64,000 nucleotides of DNA from Prorocentrum cordatum (Eukaryota; Sar; Dinophyceae; Prorocentrales; Prorocentraceae), in NCBI GenBank assembly GCA_963575745.1, contig CAUYUJ010011181.1:362271-426270 (forward strand). The letters are read 5' to 3'. Position 1 is the first letter of the stretch, and each line of letters begins with the position of its first letter. Made by a program: the position numbers and the translations under genes. Positions 52,491-63,194 of this stretch are shown here, piece after piece. The notes beneath the pieces are model-generated. The model searched no databases. It was given only the letters and a program-made list of their open reading frames with translations, and was not told where the DNA came from.

Positions 52491-53160
52491 CCAGCACCCC
52501 CAAGCCTCCCCACAGGTCCTCAGGATCTTGCGCTAAAATCTAAAACCGTATGGTCTTACAATGTAAGAACACTCCACGTGATTCGTAAAACCACAAAAAC
52601 CATCATGAGTATAGCACCGCGAATGTACAAACATATTTTGCCATATTCAAAAACCTAATATCATTCCTTCTCCTCCTTTTCTTTCGCCACCATTCTTCGG
52701 GCGTTGGCCATCCCATTTGTAGTCATCGTCTCCACAGCCGGTCTCGAAGTCGTCGTATATCGTTAGCGGCGCCGTCGGTGGGGGAGGAGGAGCGCCAGGT
52801 TCGAGTAGTAGGCGTGCGTGCGTGCGTGCGTGTGCGTTTGGTTTTGCGTATGTTTTGGAGGTCATATATAAGGTGGAGGAGGTTGAAGTCGTTGTCGTCA
52901 TCGCCGTCGTCGTCGTCGTTGTCATCGTCTTCGTTGTCGTCATCACCGACGGCGTCGTCGTTCGTCTTCGCCGTCGCGTTCGATGTCCTAGCCATTTGGG
53001 CTCTATGATTCGTGAGGTTTCAGGGTTTCGCGACATCCGAGACTTCATCGTGCGGATGCCCATGCCTTCGCAGAGCGCCAGCGACTCCGAAGCTTCCACC
53101 GTGGTGGGCGGGGCAATCTCTATAGAGGAAGGAGGGAGAGGATAGGAGGAGTGGAGGAGG
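52491..53160. other. Spacer with GTC-rich tract and possible SL relic
   Basis: 52880-52980 is GTCGTCGTC-rich (open in several frames). At 52987-53003 the plus strand reads CCTAGCCATTTGGGCTC, close to the SL core, and an ATG follows at 53005 with a 46-codon frame (MIREVSGFRDIRDFIVRMPM). No firm gene. Confidence 0.3.
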
Positions 53161-53170
53161 CACGGTGGTA

Positions 53171-53240
53171 CCACATATAACACCTCATGGACGTGAGATG
53201 TCACGTGTGACATATCACGTCCATGAGGTAGTATATGTGG
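53171..53240. repeat. Near-perfect palindrome, 34-bp arms, 2-bp centre
   Basis: Left arm CCACATATAACACCTCATGG (53171-53190) continuing ACGTGAGATGTCAC is mirrored by GTGACATATCACGTCCATGA (53207-53226) continuing GGTAGTATATGTGG, with 31 of 34 bases paired and GT at the centre (53205-53206). Confidence 0.93.
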
Positions 53241-53539
53241 AGGTGCTACTGCGAGCTTTGGATGCTGTGGATGACCTCCATGAAATGGCGTTGGAAGCAG
53301 ATATAGAGTTATTGCGGGACGAGCTCTGGGATGAAATCGAGGAGAAGAAAGTGGAGGAGTTGATTGCAGAGGTTGAGGGTGCGCTGCAGGCGCCTTCCTC
53401 CTTCTTATTCTCCGCCTCTTTTTGCTCCTCATCCTTCTCGTCGTGGTCGCGCCGTTTCCGCCTGGCTGCTCCTCCCCAGGCGGCCGCGGAGTCGAAGCTG
53501 ATCCCGCCCCCGCACGTGGGTCTGCTTTCTCTCCTGTAA
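53241..53539 (+). CDS. Possible exon encoding an acidic helical segment
   Basis: Just after the palindrome, the plus frame reads VLLRALDAVDDLHEMALEAD, IELLRDELWDEIEEKKVEEL and IAEVEGALQAP, a strongly amphipathic acidic helix with heptad-like leucines, then Ser/Phe low complexity to the stop at 53539. An ATG exists only inside the palindrome (53165 region uses a non-ATG start). It may be a coding fragment or chance. Confidence 0.25.
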
Positions 53540-53599
53540 GAACTGCACGTCCTCGTTCAAATGTGCTTCCCCCCATGCCGCAGCATCGTTTCGGGCCTC

Positions 53600-56500
53600 C
53601 GATTATGTTGCTTCTGGGTGAAGGGTGCGCATTTGAAGCCCGGGCCTGCAAAGGAGACCGCCCTCGGCTTTGAACTCTGGCCACGACTTCTCTGCCTCGT
53701 CCAGCCTGCGATTGGCGTCATCCGCCGCCATCTGCTCATAAAAAACCTGGCGACACACGCGACTCTTGCACTCCAAATAATCCTCCACGATCTTATTCCA
53801 AGGCTTGCGCGTCGTCGCGGGCGATTTTGAAAACCTCCTCGAGCGGCGCGCGCTGGCGCAGGCACTGCGTGAACACCTGGCAGCGTGCGCGAAGAGACCC
53901 CGTCGACTTCTGCGCCTCTATGGGCGCGTAGTACGCGTAGATTCGCCTCGGCGCGCCCCCGCCTGCATTGGCATTGATTCCGCACACATCCCGGCAAGAG
54001 CCCCCCCCCCCCTCCGCGCGATTGCGCCGCTGGGCAGTTCGGGCAAGTCCGCAGCCCGAACAGGTGCTGGAGCGTGACGTCCACTAGAGCGCGGGAACCG
54101 TCCACGCTAGCCATGGGATCTCGCGCCAGTATTCGTCGGCGCTCGGCCCGCGACGGTGCTCCTGCCTGCGCTGCTTCCATCGGAAGGTCCAGGAGCGCCA
54201 CGTCGACGTCGGGGGCTACGCGCGGCCGGCCCCGACCACCCGCCAGCCGCGAGTGCGCTTCATCATCGGCCCCCGTGCGCAGGGGGCCCTGCCGTCGCGC
54301 GCGCAACAGGCGGACCATCGCCAGGTTGCGGCCTTCGTCGGGCGAGAAGGTTGCGAATATTGGGGCGCCATGCCGGACTCTCAGAGCGCTCGCATCAAAA
54401 CGCATAACTCGACGAGCCTCCTGCGTGCCAGGCAAGCGCCGCGATGTGCGCTCAATGTGATTGAGAAGCTCGTGGGCGGCTTTCCCCAAACCTGGCGCGC
54501 GCCGCACTTTTACCTTCTGCTTCCTGTTGTTGATGTCAACGTACTTCCCGTCTAGCGCGCGATAGATCTGCTTCGCTCCTTCGCTGATCTCCTCTGGCGT
54601 TATTGCACATCGCCCGTGGCGTTCGCTGACGCGTACGTGAACCGCGCCCTGCTCAGGTTCACGGCCGATCTAAATACAAGATTCCACGACGGGAACCCAG
54701 AATGCCAATCGAGGCGCAGCTGGCTCTCAACGCGGCGACTCATTATCCGCACCCACAGCGGCATCTCCATCCGCGGCGCACCGTTCCCCCGCCGATGGCG
54801 CGGACGCTCCATGAACTCTGAGCAATATGCGCAGCACTTGAAAATAAACGCGAACGCGACGCCGAAGTACCAGGGCTCGAACTGGTCGGACCACCATCAC
54901 GTTTCCCGCGCGCACGCGCAGGCGGTCCACGCGTTCCCCCTCGCTCGTGGCCTCAGTCAGCATGCCGCATTCCAACGTCTCTCGCAACGCCTCATGCGCG
55001 GCCGCGGCCGCTCCCTCCCGCACGCAGGCGCGTTTACGCGCCCGTTCCGCCTTTCCGTCGCCCACCCCCTCACCGCTTGAATTCGACGTCTCGTCTGTCT
55101 CGCAATGCGCGGAATCCCCATCCAGCCGTTGCACGAAGGCCCGCGCGGCCTCGACCCGTTGCGCATTGGTCTCCCTCGTCGAAGCTGCTCGTCTCACACG
55201 CCACAGCGTTCGTCTTCGTGCTCTCCAGAATCTCTGCCGCCCACAGCATTCCGTCGGGCCGTGGCACGGGCGTCGCTGCCTTCTGCATCTGGATCTTGTC
55301 GAGCGCATCGTCCAGGGGCATCAGGCGCATTATCTCCGCTGGCGCGCCTTCCTCCGGAAGCTCCATCGCCCTCCTCCGAACATCGGTCATCCATGCCCGC
55401 GTTCCAGCGCGCGCGATGCCCGCGCGCCTTCGCCCCCTCAATAAGATCCACGACCGCCTCCCCGCGCGCAGGAGCCTCGCGCACAAGCGAGGACATACTT
55501 GCAGCCGCGTCGTCGTCGCTTGACTTCACAATCACAGACGCGGCGCCTGCCAGCTCCGCCCCCGCGCGAAGCAGCGGCGGCGCATGCCCCTCCGCAGCAG
55601 TCTCGTCCGCTGCAGTCAACTGCGCGAGCAAGTCTGTCCACGGCATCGGGAACGACGTCGCGTTTCCGCGCGCCGCCATGCGGACTTCGTCGCCGCCCGT
55701 CTCAACGACGAAAGATCGATCCTTCCGACGCCGCTTCTCAAGCGTGAAACACACCATCGGCATGATGCACACAGACGCGCAGATCATCTCCAGCACCGTC
55801 CCCTTCCTGCCGTAAAGCTCGCCAGGCGAGTAGAATGTCATCATGTCATTGGCCAGCGTTGCGGGAGGGAGCGCCGCTTCGCCATGGGCGCCAGCCATCG
55901 TGTTCCGGCACTCCCCGGACAACGGGGCTTCGCAACAGCTGCAAGCGGTGTTTTCAAAGTGCCACGTGCCGCTGACGCATCGCATGTCTCCCGGCCCACA
56001 GAGCACCCTTGCGCGCCCATTTTCTTATGGCACTGACGCGTGCCAGTCGTCGAACTCCCCCATCCGATCTCGGAGATGCACGCCGCTGCTACCCTCCCCG
56101 GCGGGGTCGACGTGGCCGAAACGCTCCACGCACGCGTCCGCCGACGTATGCCCCCTCACAAACGCGCCGGGGATTCCGAAAAATCCGCCCCCGTTGGGCT
56201 ACACCGCGCGCCATTCAATCGGATTCCCTCTGCGCCCCTCCATGCGGGCAAACTTCCGCGCGCGCGCCATGCACGCGAGAGAATGGACTGCGTCTTCGCC
56301 CTGACTTTGCGAATATTCCCGCAGACATCGACGATCGATCGCCAGTGCTGCGAGAGGCGCCCCCTGTCGCACTTTCCAGGCGATGGCCTCGTTGCGCGCT
56401 GACCACACCTGCATCTGACTTCGCGTGTCTTCGTCTGTCTCATTGCACGCCAGCGTCTCCGCGACGTCCCGCAGACTCTCGTGATGGTGGCCTACCACAT

Positions 56501-56700
56501 CTGCGTGGAGCTCCGCGTCGCTGGTGCCCTGCCACCCGCAATCTCCAAAAGCGCAACGAGCGCGGGGCAGCACACCGGCACCTCGTGAGAAGATGGACTC
56601 GTTTTCCAACGTTTCCCCGTGCACGGAGACCGCAGGCACAGTGGGGTGGTCTTTCAGTAGCCCAGCGGCCGTCCTCAGACCTTCTCCCCTACTCCCCCAA
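53600..56700 (-). mobile_element. Decayed Helitron-like element: N-terminal zinc finger and Rep (HUH) region
   Basis: Helitron proteins join an HUH Rep nuclease to a PIF1-like helicase. Blocks on the minus strand: C2H2-like CAFGDCGWQGTSDAELHADV with GHHH (~56570), IAWKVRQGAPLAALAIDRRC and DAVHSLACMARARKF (~56350-56260), LCGPGDMRCVSGTWHFENTA with CSCC (~56000), WMTDVRRRAMELPEEGAPAE (~55380), MEMPLWVRIMSRRVESQLRL (~54760), GAPIFATFSPDEGRNLAMVR (~54410, Helitron_like_N style), RRILARDPMASVDGSRALVD, HLFGLRTCPNCP (~54040), then after a frameshift in the C-run at 54000-54013, INANAGGGAPRRIYAYYAPI and EAQKSTGSLRARCQVFTQCL, and after another shift ~53800, ECKSRVCRQVFYEQMAADDA. Five or more frame changes. 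The expected HUH is RAR (53883-53891). No helicase follows. Inactive fragment. Confidence 0.6.
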
Positions 56701-56889
56701 AGCCAGAAACCTAGGAACCTGGCCGCCAGCCAACTTGGGCCGCGAACGTTTGCTAAATGTTTCAATTTCCGTTCGGATGTGTGATGTGTCGCCTTGTCGC
56801 TTCTGATGGCCATCCGAGGCCTGGCCCAAGAGGGAATGACAAGACGCGCGAGGGCGTAGGAAAGAGAGGCATAGTTCAATACACACGGA

Positions 56890-57160
56890 TGTGTGTAGAT
56901 ATATGTGTATTTTTACACACGCGCACACATGCACACACACACATGTACATATATATATATACATATGTACACACATGTGTATATATATACATGTATTAGT
57001 ATATAAATATACTTATACACATTTATGCATATTCGTGCGTATACACATTTACTTATTTATGTATGTATACATTACGTTAATATACACACACGCATATATG
57101 TGCGTATATACAAATGGATAAATATACATATATAGATGTGTATATATACAAATATATACT
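56890..57160 (+). repeat. (CA)n/(TA)n microsatellite
   Basis: ACACACATGTACATATATATATACATATG-type alternating purine-pyrimidine tract. Confidence 0.93.
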
Positions 57161-57199
57161 AGGGGCCTGGCCCGGGGGGGGTCCCTGTTCGAGCCGGCG

Positions 57200-57420
57200 C
57201 CGAAGACGCTATTTGAAGATGGTATTCCTTCAGGGACCTGCGGTGGCGCCTCTATTCCGCTGACGCCTGGTGAAGCTCGCGACGCCTCTATTCAGCCTGA
57301 AACCTCTATTCCGTTGACGCCCGTTGAAGCTCGTGAAGCATCTATTCGGCCTGAAGCATGTATTCGGCCTGAACCTTGTATTCGGCGCGTGACGCCATTA
57401 TTCGACCTACGAATTGCGAG
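57200..57420 (+). repeat. 54-bp tandem array, left fragment
   Basis: Degenerate units GCCTCTATTCGGCCTGAA and ACGCCCGTTGAAGCTCGTG, the same as in 58985-59755. It is separated from the main array by the insertion at 57425-58955. Confidence 0.85.
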
Positions 57421-57424
57421 AAGG

Positions 57425-58955
57425 CGTTTCTTTATGTTCGGCGATGACGGGCGTCATGGGGGGGGGGGGAGGGCGGGGAGGGTATGACGTGAAGTTCCCC
57501 CCGCCGCGTGGCTCCGGCACCACACCCGCGCCCGCGCGCACGACGCGACGAGCGACGAGCGACGACGACGACGAGGCGAGCAGCATGTAAGTGGCGATCT
57601 GCCGACTGCGCCTGTGTGCACCACAACGCTCGCGTGCACCACACCGCGCGCGTGCACCACAGCGCCGGCGTACACCGCAACACCCGTGTGCAACGCACCG
57701 CCCGCGTATACCACAATACTTGGGAGCACTACAGCGCCGGTGTACATACACCGCAGCAGCCATGTGCAACACAACGCCTGTGTACACCACAGTGCTTGCG
57801 TGCACCGCAGCGCCTGTGCACGCCACAGCGCCTGTCTACACCACATCAGCCGTGCGCAACACAGCGCTGGTGTACACCACAGCGCCTGCGTGCATAGGAC
57901 AGGTAGAAGGAGCATGTACGTTCGAATGCGACGTTTTTCCCTCCTCCCTCCTCCTCCTCCACCTCCTCCTCCTCCTCCTCCTCGTCCTCCTTTTCCTGCT
58001 TGTTACCATTGTCGTGCGGCTTGGCGTTACAACGCACGTGCGCATCTCAGCATGCACCGCAGACTGGTCGATTGAATCGGTCCACTTGGTTCTCGGACGG
58101 CCAGTTTAGCTGGAGCCTCCTGGACGCAAGTCGGAGTTAGGGTGTTGCGGGCGGACTCGGGGGGACTCGTAGATTCCAGCGGCGTTCCCTTGTCCATGAA
58201 GATTTGTTTTCCATCGTTTTCTCTAGAATCCACTCGCGCTCCATTTGTCACAAGGATTCCGTCTGAAATTCTACACACAATAATGGTGCTGTGCTGCACA
58301 CGGCTGATGTGGTGCACACAGGCGCCGTGGCGCACACAGGCACTGCAATGCACGCAGGCATTATGGTGTACATTGGTGCTGTGTTGCGCACGGCTGATGT
58401 GGTGTGCGGAGGCGCTGTGGTGTACACAGGAGCTGCTGTGCCCGCAAGCACGGTGACACAAACTGACGCTGTGTTGCACGCGGTTGCCGTGGTGTACTTC
58501 GGCGGCGTGGTGTACACAGGCGCTGTGGTGCACGCGGGCACTGTGATGTACGCAAGCGTTGTGGTGCATATCGCCACCGACATGTTCGTGCTACCCGTCC
58601 CCCGTCATTCCTAACCATTCCCAAGCGCTGCTGGCGCGAAGCGTGACGTCATCGACCCCCCCCCAATGTTTGCCGTCATCGGCCCAGACTTAACAACAGG
58701 CTCCAGCCGCGTCCGCGTGCACGACAACGATGAGCGACGAGCGACGAACCACGAGCGACGACGACGACGACGACGACGACGACAATGACGCCTGCGGACC
58801 AGACACCTATGCGGATTCCTACGCGGACACCTACGCGGATCCCAATGCGCACGGCGGCAGTGCCCGGAGCGCACCAGGGGGAGGGAGCGTTACGTCATAG
58901 GGGGGGGGGCGGGGGCCATGACGCCCGTCATGCCCCAAACAATAAAGAAATGGCC
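57425..58955. mobile_element. Foldback-like insertion with inverted ends and inverted 18-bp arrays
   Basis: The ends are inverted: TTTCTTTATGTTCGGCGATG with ACGGGCGTCATGGGGGG (57427-57468) against the reverse of 58911-58952 (TTTCTTTATTGTTTGGGGCA with TGACGGGCGTCATGG). Inside, an 18-bp array with core CGTGCACCACAGCGCC (57604-57895) faces an inverted array with core GGTGTACACAGGCGCTGTGG (58283-58575). A CGACGAGCGACGACGACG block (57540-57580; 58733-58790) is in direct, not inverted, orientation. The centre (57905-58280) holds a TCC tract and unique sequence. No transposase is encoded. It sits inside the 54-bp array, splitting it. Short frames such as repeated VVYTGA are products of the 18-bp period. 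Confidence 0.75.
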
Positions 58956-58984
58956 TCCGACGCACTTGTGGGGTGGCGACCCTA

Positions 58985-59755
58985 CACGCGCCTATTCGGC
59001 CTGAAACCTCTGTTCCCCTGACGCACATTGAAGCTCGTGAGACCTCTATTCGGCCTGAAGCCTCGATTCCCCTGACGCCCATTGAAACTCGTGAAGCCTC
59101 TATTCGGCCCGAGGCCTCTATTCCTCTGCCGCCCGGTGCAGCTCGTGAAGCCTCTATTCGGCCTGAAGCCTCTATTCCACTGACGCCCATTGAAGCTCGT
59201 GAAGCCTCTATTCGGCCTGAAGTCCTTATTCCCCTGAAATCCGGTGAAGCTCGTGAAGCCGCTATTCAGCCTGAAGCCTCTGTTCCCGTGGCGCCCGTTG
59301 AAGCTCGCGAAGCCTCTATTCGGCCTGAAGCCTCTGTTCCCCTGACGCTCAGTGAAGCCCGTGAAGCGTCTAATCGGCCTGAAGCCTCTATTCTCCTAGC
59401 GCCCATTGAAGCTCGTGAAGCCTCTGTGCGGCCTGAAGTCTCTATCCCCCCGACGCCAGGTGAAGTTCGTGAAGCCTCTATTCGGAGTGAAGCCTCTATT
59501 CCCCTGGCGCCTGGTGAAGTTCGTGAAACCTCTATTCGGCCTGAAGTCCTTATTCCCTTGACGCCCGGTGACGCCCGTGATGCCTCTATTCGGCCTGAAG
59601 CCTCTATTCCCGTGGCGCCCGTTGAAGCTCCTGAAGCCTCTATTCGGTCTGAAGCCTCTAGTCCCCTGGCGCCCGGCGAAGCTCGTGAAGCCTCTGTTCG
59701 GCCTGGAGCCTCTATTCCCCTGACGCCCAGTGAAGCTCGTGACGCCTCGCAGGGT
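58985..59755 (+). repeat. 54-bp (18-codon) tandem array, ~14 units, open on both strands
   Basis: Unit reads EAREASIRPEASIPLTP on the plus strand and RGF..F.GRQGNRGFRPN on the minus strand. Because 54 is a multiple of three and no unit has a stop, both strands carry long frames (plus 58973-59875; minus 59396-60070). Nucleotide variants change amino acids freely (SIP, SVP, LIP, SSP) without a clear synonymous bias. I favour satellite DNA over a repeat protein, but cannot exclude coding. Confidence 0.8.
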
Positions 59756-60595
59756 TCGTGCCCCAGGGGAAGGCCAATCTATAAGCAAATACGTAAAACG
59801 CGAAAGATGCGTGCCCCTGGAAAGGGATCGTGCCCCAGGAGAGGGCCAATCATGCAAAAAAATCGTCTTCCATGATACGGCCATTCTATCAGCATGCACG
59901 TGAAGCACGACATATTCGCGCCCTAGGAGAGGGTCAATATATAGACACATACGTAAAACACTAAGAGGATTCGTGATCCAAGGGAAGGCCGATCTGTTGG
60001 CACGTACGTTTAACACAAAAAGATTCGCGCCCCAGGGGAAGGCCACTCTATATGCACACACGTAAGACACGAAGGATTCGTGTTCCAGGAGAGGGCGAAT
60101 CTATAGGCACATACGTAAAGCACGAAGGGTTCGTGTCCCAGGACAGGACAAATCCATAGGCGCATACGTAAAACACGCAGGGTTCGTGTCCCAGGGGAGG
60201 GCAAATCTGTAAGCAAGCATGTAAACCACAAAAGATTCGTGCCCCTGGAAAGGGCCAATCTATAGGCATACACGTGAACACACAAAGAACTCGTGCCACA
60301 GGAAAGGGCCAACCTATACGCACCTGTGTAAAACACAAAGGACTCGCGCCCCCCCAAAAGGCAAATCTCTAGGCATCACGTAACACGCTAAGGATTTGCG
60401 CCCCATGATACGGCATATTTATATATATATATATATATATAAGCACGCACGCAAGACATTAAATATTCGTGCCCAAAGAGAAGGCCAATATATAGGCACA
60501 TGCGTGAAACACAATGGATTCGTGCCCCCCAAAAAGGCCAATCTATTGGCACATACGTTTAACACAAAGGATTCGCGCCCTAGGAAAGGGCCAAG
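59755..60595 (+). repeat. ~54-bp tandem repeat (GATTCGTGCCCCAGG unit), about 15 copies
   Basis: GATTCGTGCCCCAGG, GAGGGCCAATCTATAGGCAC and ATACGTAAAACACAAAG recur with starts near 59968, 60021, 60073, 60127, 60180, 60233, 60289, 60343, 60392, 60464, 60518 and 60570. One unit is interrupted by (AT)n at 60419-60440. Confidence 0.9.
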
Positions 60596-61030
60596 ACAGC
60601 TCCAGGAGGCACCGCGAGGGGTCATCACAGCCCCAGAAGGCACCAGGAGGTCCCAGGAAGCCCCTAGGAGCCCCGCCCCAGGAGGCCCCAGGAGGCTCCA
60701 TGAGACTCCAGAAAGCCCCAGAAAGCCGCAGGAAACCCCAGGAAGCCCCAGGAAGCCCCAGGAGGCCCCAGGAAACCTCAGGATACGACCAATATATTAG
60801 GCACATACGTTAAACACAAAGGATTGTGAAGCCACCCAGACCGCGCAGCACAGGTGACACGCTTCCAACGGATCCATCCTGCGGGCTCCTGGGGCATTCC
60901 GCCTCAAGAAGGTCCCGGGAGGCCTCGAGAAACACCCAGGAGGCCCCATGAGGCCCCCCAGAAGACCAAACAAGGCCCTAAGAGGCCCCAAAACGGCCCC
61001 CTAGGAGGCTTCAAAACTGCATCCATAAAC
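60596..61030 (-). repeat. CCCCAGGAGG / GGCCTC-type repeat
   Basis: AGGAAGCCCCAGGAAGCCCC and related 10-15-bp words at 60600-60780; after a 100-bp gap with another ATACGTTAAACACAAAGGAT unit, AGGCCCCATGAGGCCCCCCA words at 60920-61010. Confidence 0.75.
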
Positions 61031-61039
61031 CCGACGAGA

Positions 61040-61225
61040 CACCTTTTTCTCGTCGGCCGCCCCCGCCGCCGCCGGCCGCCGCCGCCCGATGGGGCTGGAT
61101 TGCGGGTTCAAGGCCTCCTGGATGTTCGTTTGGGGGTCTCTTGGGAGGTTTCACGTCAGGCTTTTTGGGGCTGTTCTGAAGCCTCCTGAGGAGCCGTTTG
61201 GGGGCCTCTTAGGATTCTTGTTTAA
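61040..61225 (+). repeat. Head-body-tail dispersed repeat, copy F (head and short body)
   Basis: CGTCGGCCGCC(CCGCCG)n, GATTGCGGGTTCAAGGCCTC, CTGGATGTTCGTTTGGGG, then GAGGTTTCACGTCAGGC and GGGGGCCTCTTAGG. It leads straight into the 81-bp satellite. Confidence 0.6.
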
Positions 61226-63110
61226 TCAACTTGGGGAGGGGTCTTGTCTAGCAGAAGGTGCCGCACAGCAGATGGGGCACGCCTGGCACCAAGGATTCTG
61301 TTTAAATCAACTTGGGGAGGGCCATTGCCTAACAAAGGGTGCCACACAGCAGATGGGGCACGTCTAGCACCAACTATTCTTTTTGAATCAACTTGGGGAG
61401 GGGTCTTGCCTAGCAGAAGGTGCCGTTCAGCAGATGGGGCACGTCTAGCACCAAGAAATTGTGTTCTAAACAACTTGGGGAGGGGTCTTGCCTAGCAGAA
61501 GGTGCCGCACACCAGGTGGGGCACGTCTAGCACCAATGACTCTTGTTTGATCAACTTAGGGAGGGCCATTGCCGAACAAAGGGTGCCACGCAGCAGATGA
61601 GGCACGTCCAGCACCAAGGATTCTTGTTTAATCAACTTGGGGATGGGGTCTTGCCTAGCAGAAGGTGCCGCACAGCAGATGGGGCACGCAGCACCAAGGA
61701 TTCTTTTTAAATCAACTGGGGGAGGGCCATTTCCCAACAAAGGGTGCCACACAGCAGATCGGGCACGTCTAGCACCAAGGATTATTGTTTGAATCAACTT
61801 GGGGAGGGGTCTTGCCTAGCAGAAGGGGCCGCACAACAGATGGGGCACGCCTAGCACCAATGATTCTGTTTTAATCAATTTGGGGAGGGCTCTTGCCTAT
61901 CAGAGGGTGCCGCACAGCAAAGGGGCATGTCCAGCACCAAATATTATGTGTTTAATCAACTTGGCGAGGGTTCTTGCCTAGCAAAGGTGCAGCGCAGCAA
62001 AAGGGCATGTCTAGCACCAGGAATTCTTTTGAAATTACCTTGGGGAGGGGTCTTGCCCATCAGAAGGTGCCGCACAGCAAAGGGGCTCACCTTGTAGAGG
62101 GTGCCGCACAGCACAGCGGCACGCCTAGCACCAAGGATTCTTTTTGAATCAACTTGGGGAAGGGCCTTGCCTAGCAGAAGGTACCGCACAGCAGATGGGG
62201 CACGCCTAGCACCAAGGATTCTGTCTAAATCAACTTGGGGAGGGCCATTGCCTAACAAAGGGTGCCACGCAGCAGATGGGGCACGTCTATCACCAAACAT
62301 TTGTTTTATCAACTTGGGGAGATGTCTTGCCTGGCAGAAGGTTCCGTTCAGCAGATGGGGCACGTCTAGCACCATGGATTCTTGCTATAAACACCTTGAG
62401 CAAGGGTCTTGCCTACAGAAGGTACCGCAAAGCAGGTTGGGCACGCCTAGCACCAAGGGTTCTTTTTTTATCAACTTGGGGAGGGCCATTGCCCAACACA
62501 GGGTGCCACACAGCAGATGGGGCACGTCTAGCACCAATGGTTATTGTTTTAATCAACTTGGGGGGTGGTCTTGACCAGCAGAAGGTGCCGCGCAGCAGAT
62601 GGGGCACGTCTAGCACCAAGGGTTCCTTTTAAAACATATTGGGGAGGGTTCTTGCCTAGCAGACGGTGTCGCACAGCAGATGGGGCACGCCTAGCACCAA
62701 GGATTTCCTTATCAACTTAGGGAGAGCTCTTGCCTATCAGCGGGCGCCGCCCAGCACAGGGGCACGTCCAGCACCAATGATTCTTTGTTACATCAATTTG
62801 GGGAGGGGTCTTGCCTAGCAGAGGGCGCCGCGCAGCACATGGGGCACGTCTAACATCACGGGTTTGTTTCATCAACTTGGGGAGGAATCCTGCCTCCTAG
62901 CAGAGGGCGCCGCAAAGCAGATGGGGCACGTCAAGCACCAGAGATTTTTTTTAATCAGTTTGGGGAGTGGTCCTCCGGTAAGGGTCTGGCCCGGAAGAGG
63001 GTGGTGCGCAGCAGATGGGGCATGTCTAGCACCAAGGATTCTGTCTTAATCAACTTAGGGAGGTGTCTTGCCTAGCAGAGGGTGTCGCACAGCAGATGGG
63101 GCGCGCGTTG
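61226..63110 (+). repeat. ~81-bp satellite, about 23 units of two alternating subtypes
   Basis: Anchored by CAACTTGGGGAGGG at 61228, 61308, 61389, 61471, 61552, 61633, 61714 and so on. Subtype A has TCTTGCCTAGCAGAAGGTGC, subtype B has CATTGCCTAACAAAGGGTGC; both share AGATGGGGCACGTCTAGCAC and CAAGGATTCTT. The right part is more diverged. No coding inferred. Confidence 0.95.
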
Positions 63111-63194
63111 TGTTAGGCACGGAGAGCGTAAAGTGAAATGGCACTTTCAAATTGCAATTGGGAGGGGAACGCGTTGAAAACTGGCCCTGGTGAA

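Noticed and set aside
51576-52513. Poly-Glu, poly-Arg and poly-Leu frames
   Set aside because: Composition of the GGA purine tract and its complement.
54000-54013. Programmed frameshift in the Helitron-like frame
   Set aside because: The shift falls in a C homopolymer; sequencing slippage or decay is simpler.
61226-63110. Possible tRNA or snRNA gene array
   Set aside because: The 81-bp unit has no cloverleaf, A/B boxes or conserved CCA-end stem that I can find by eye.
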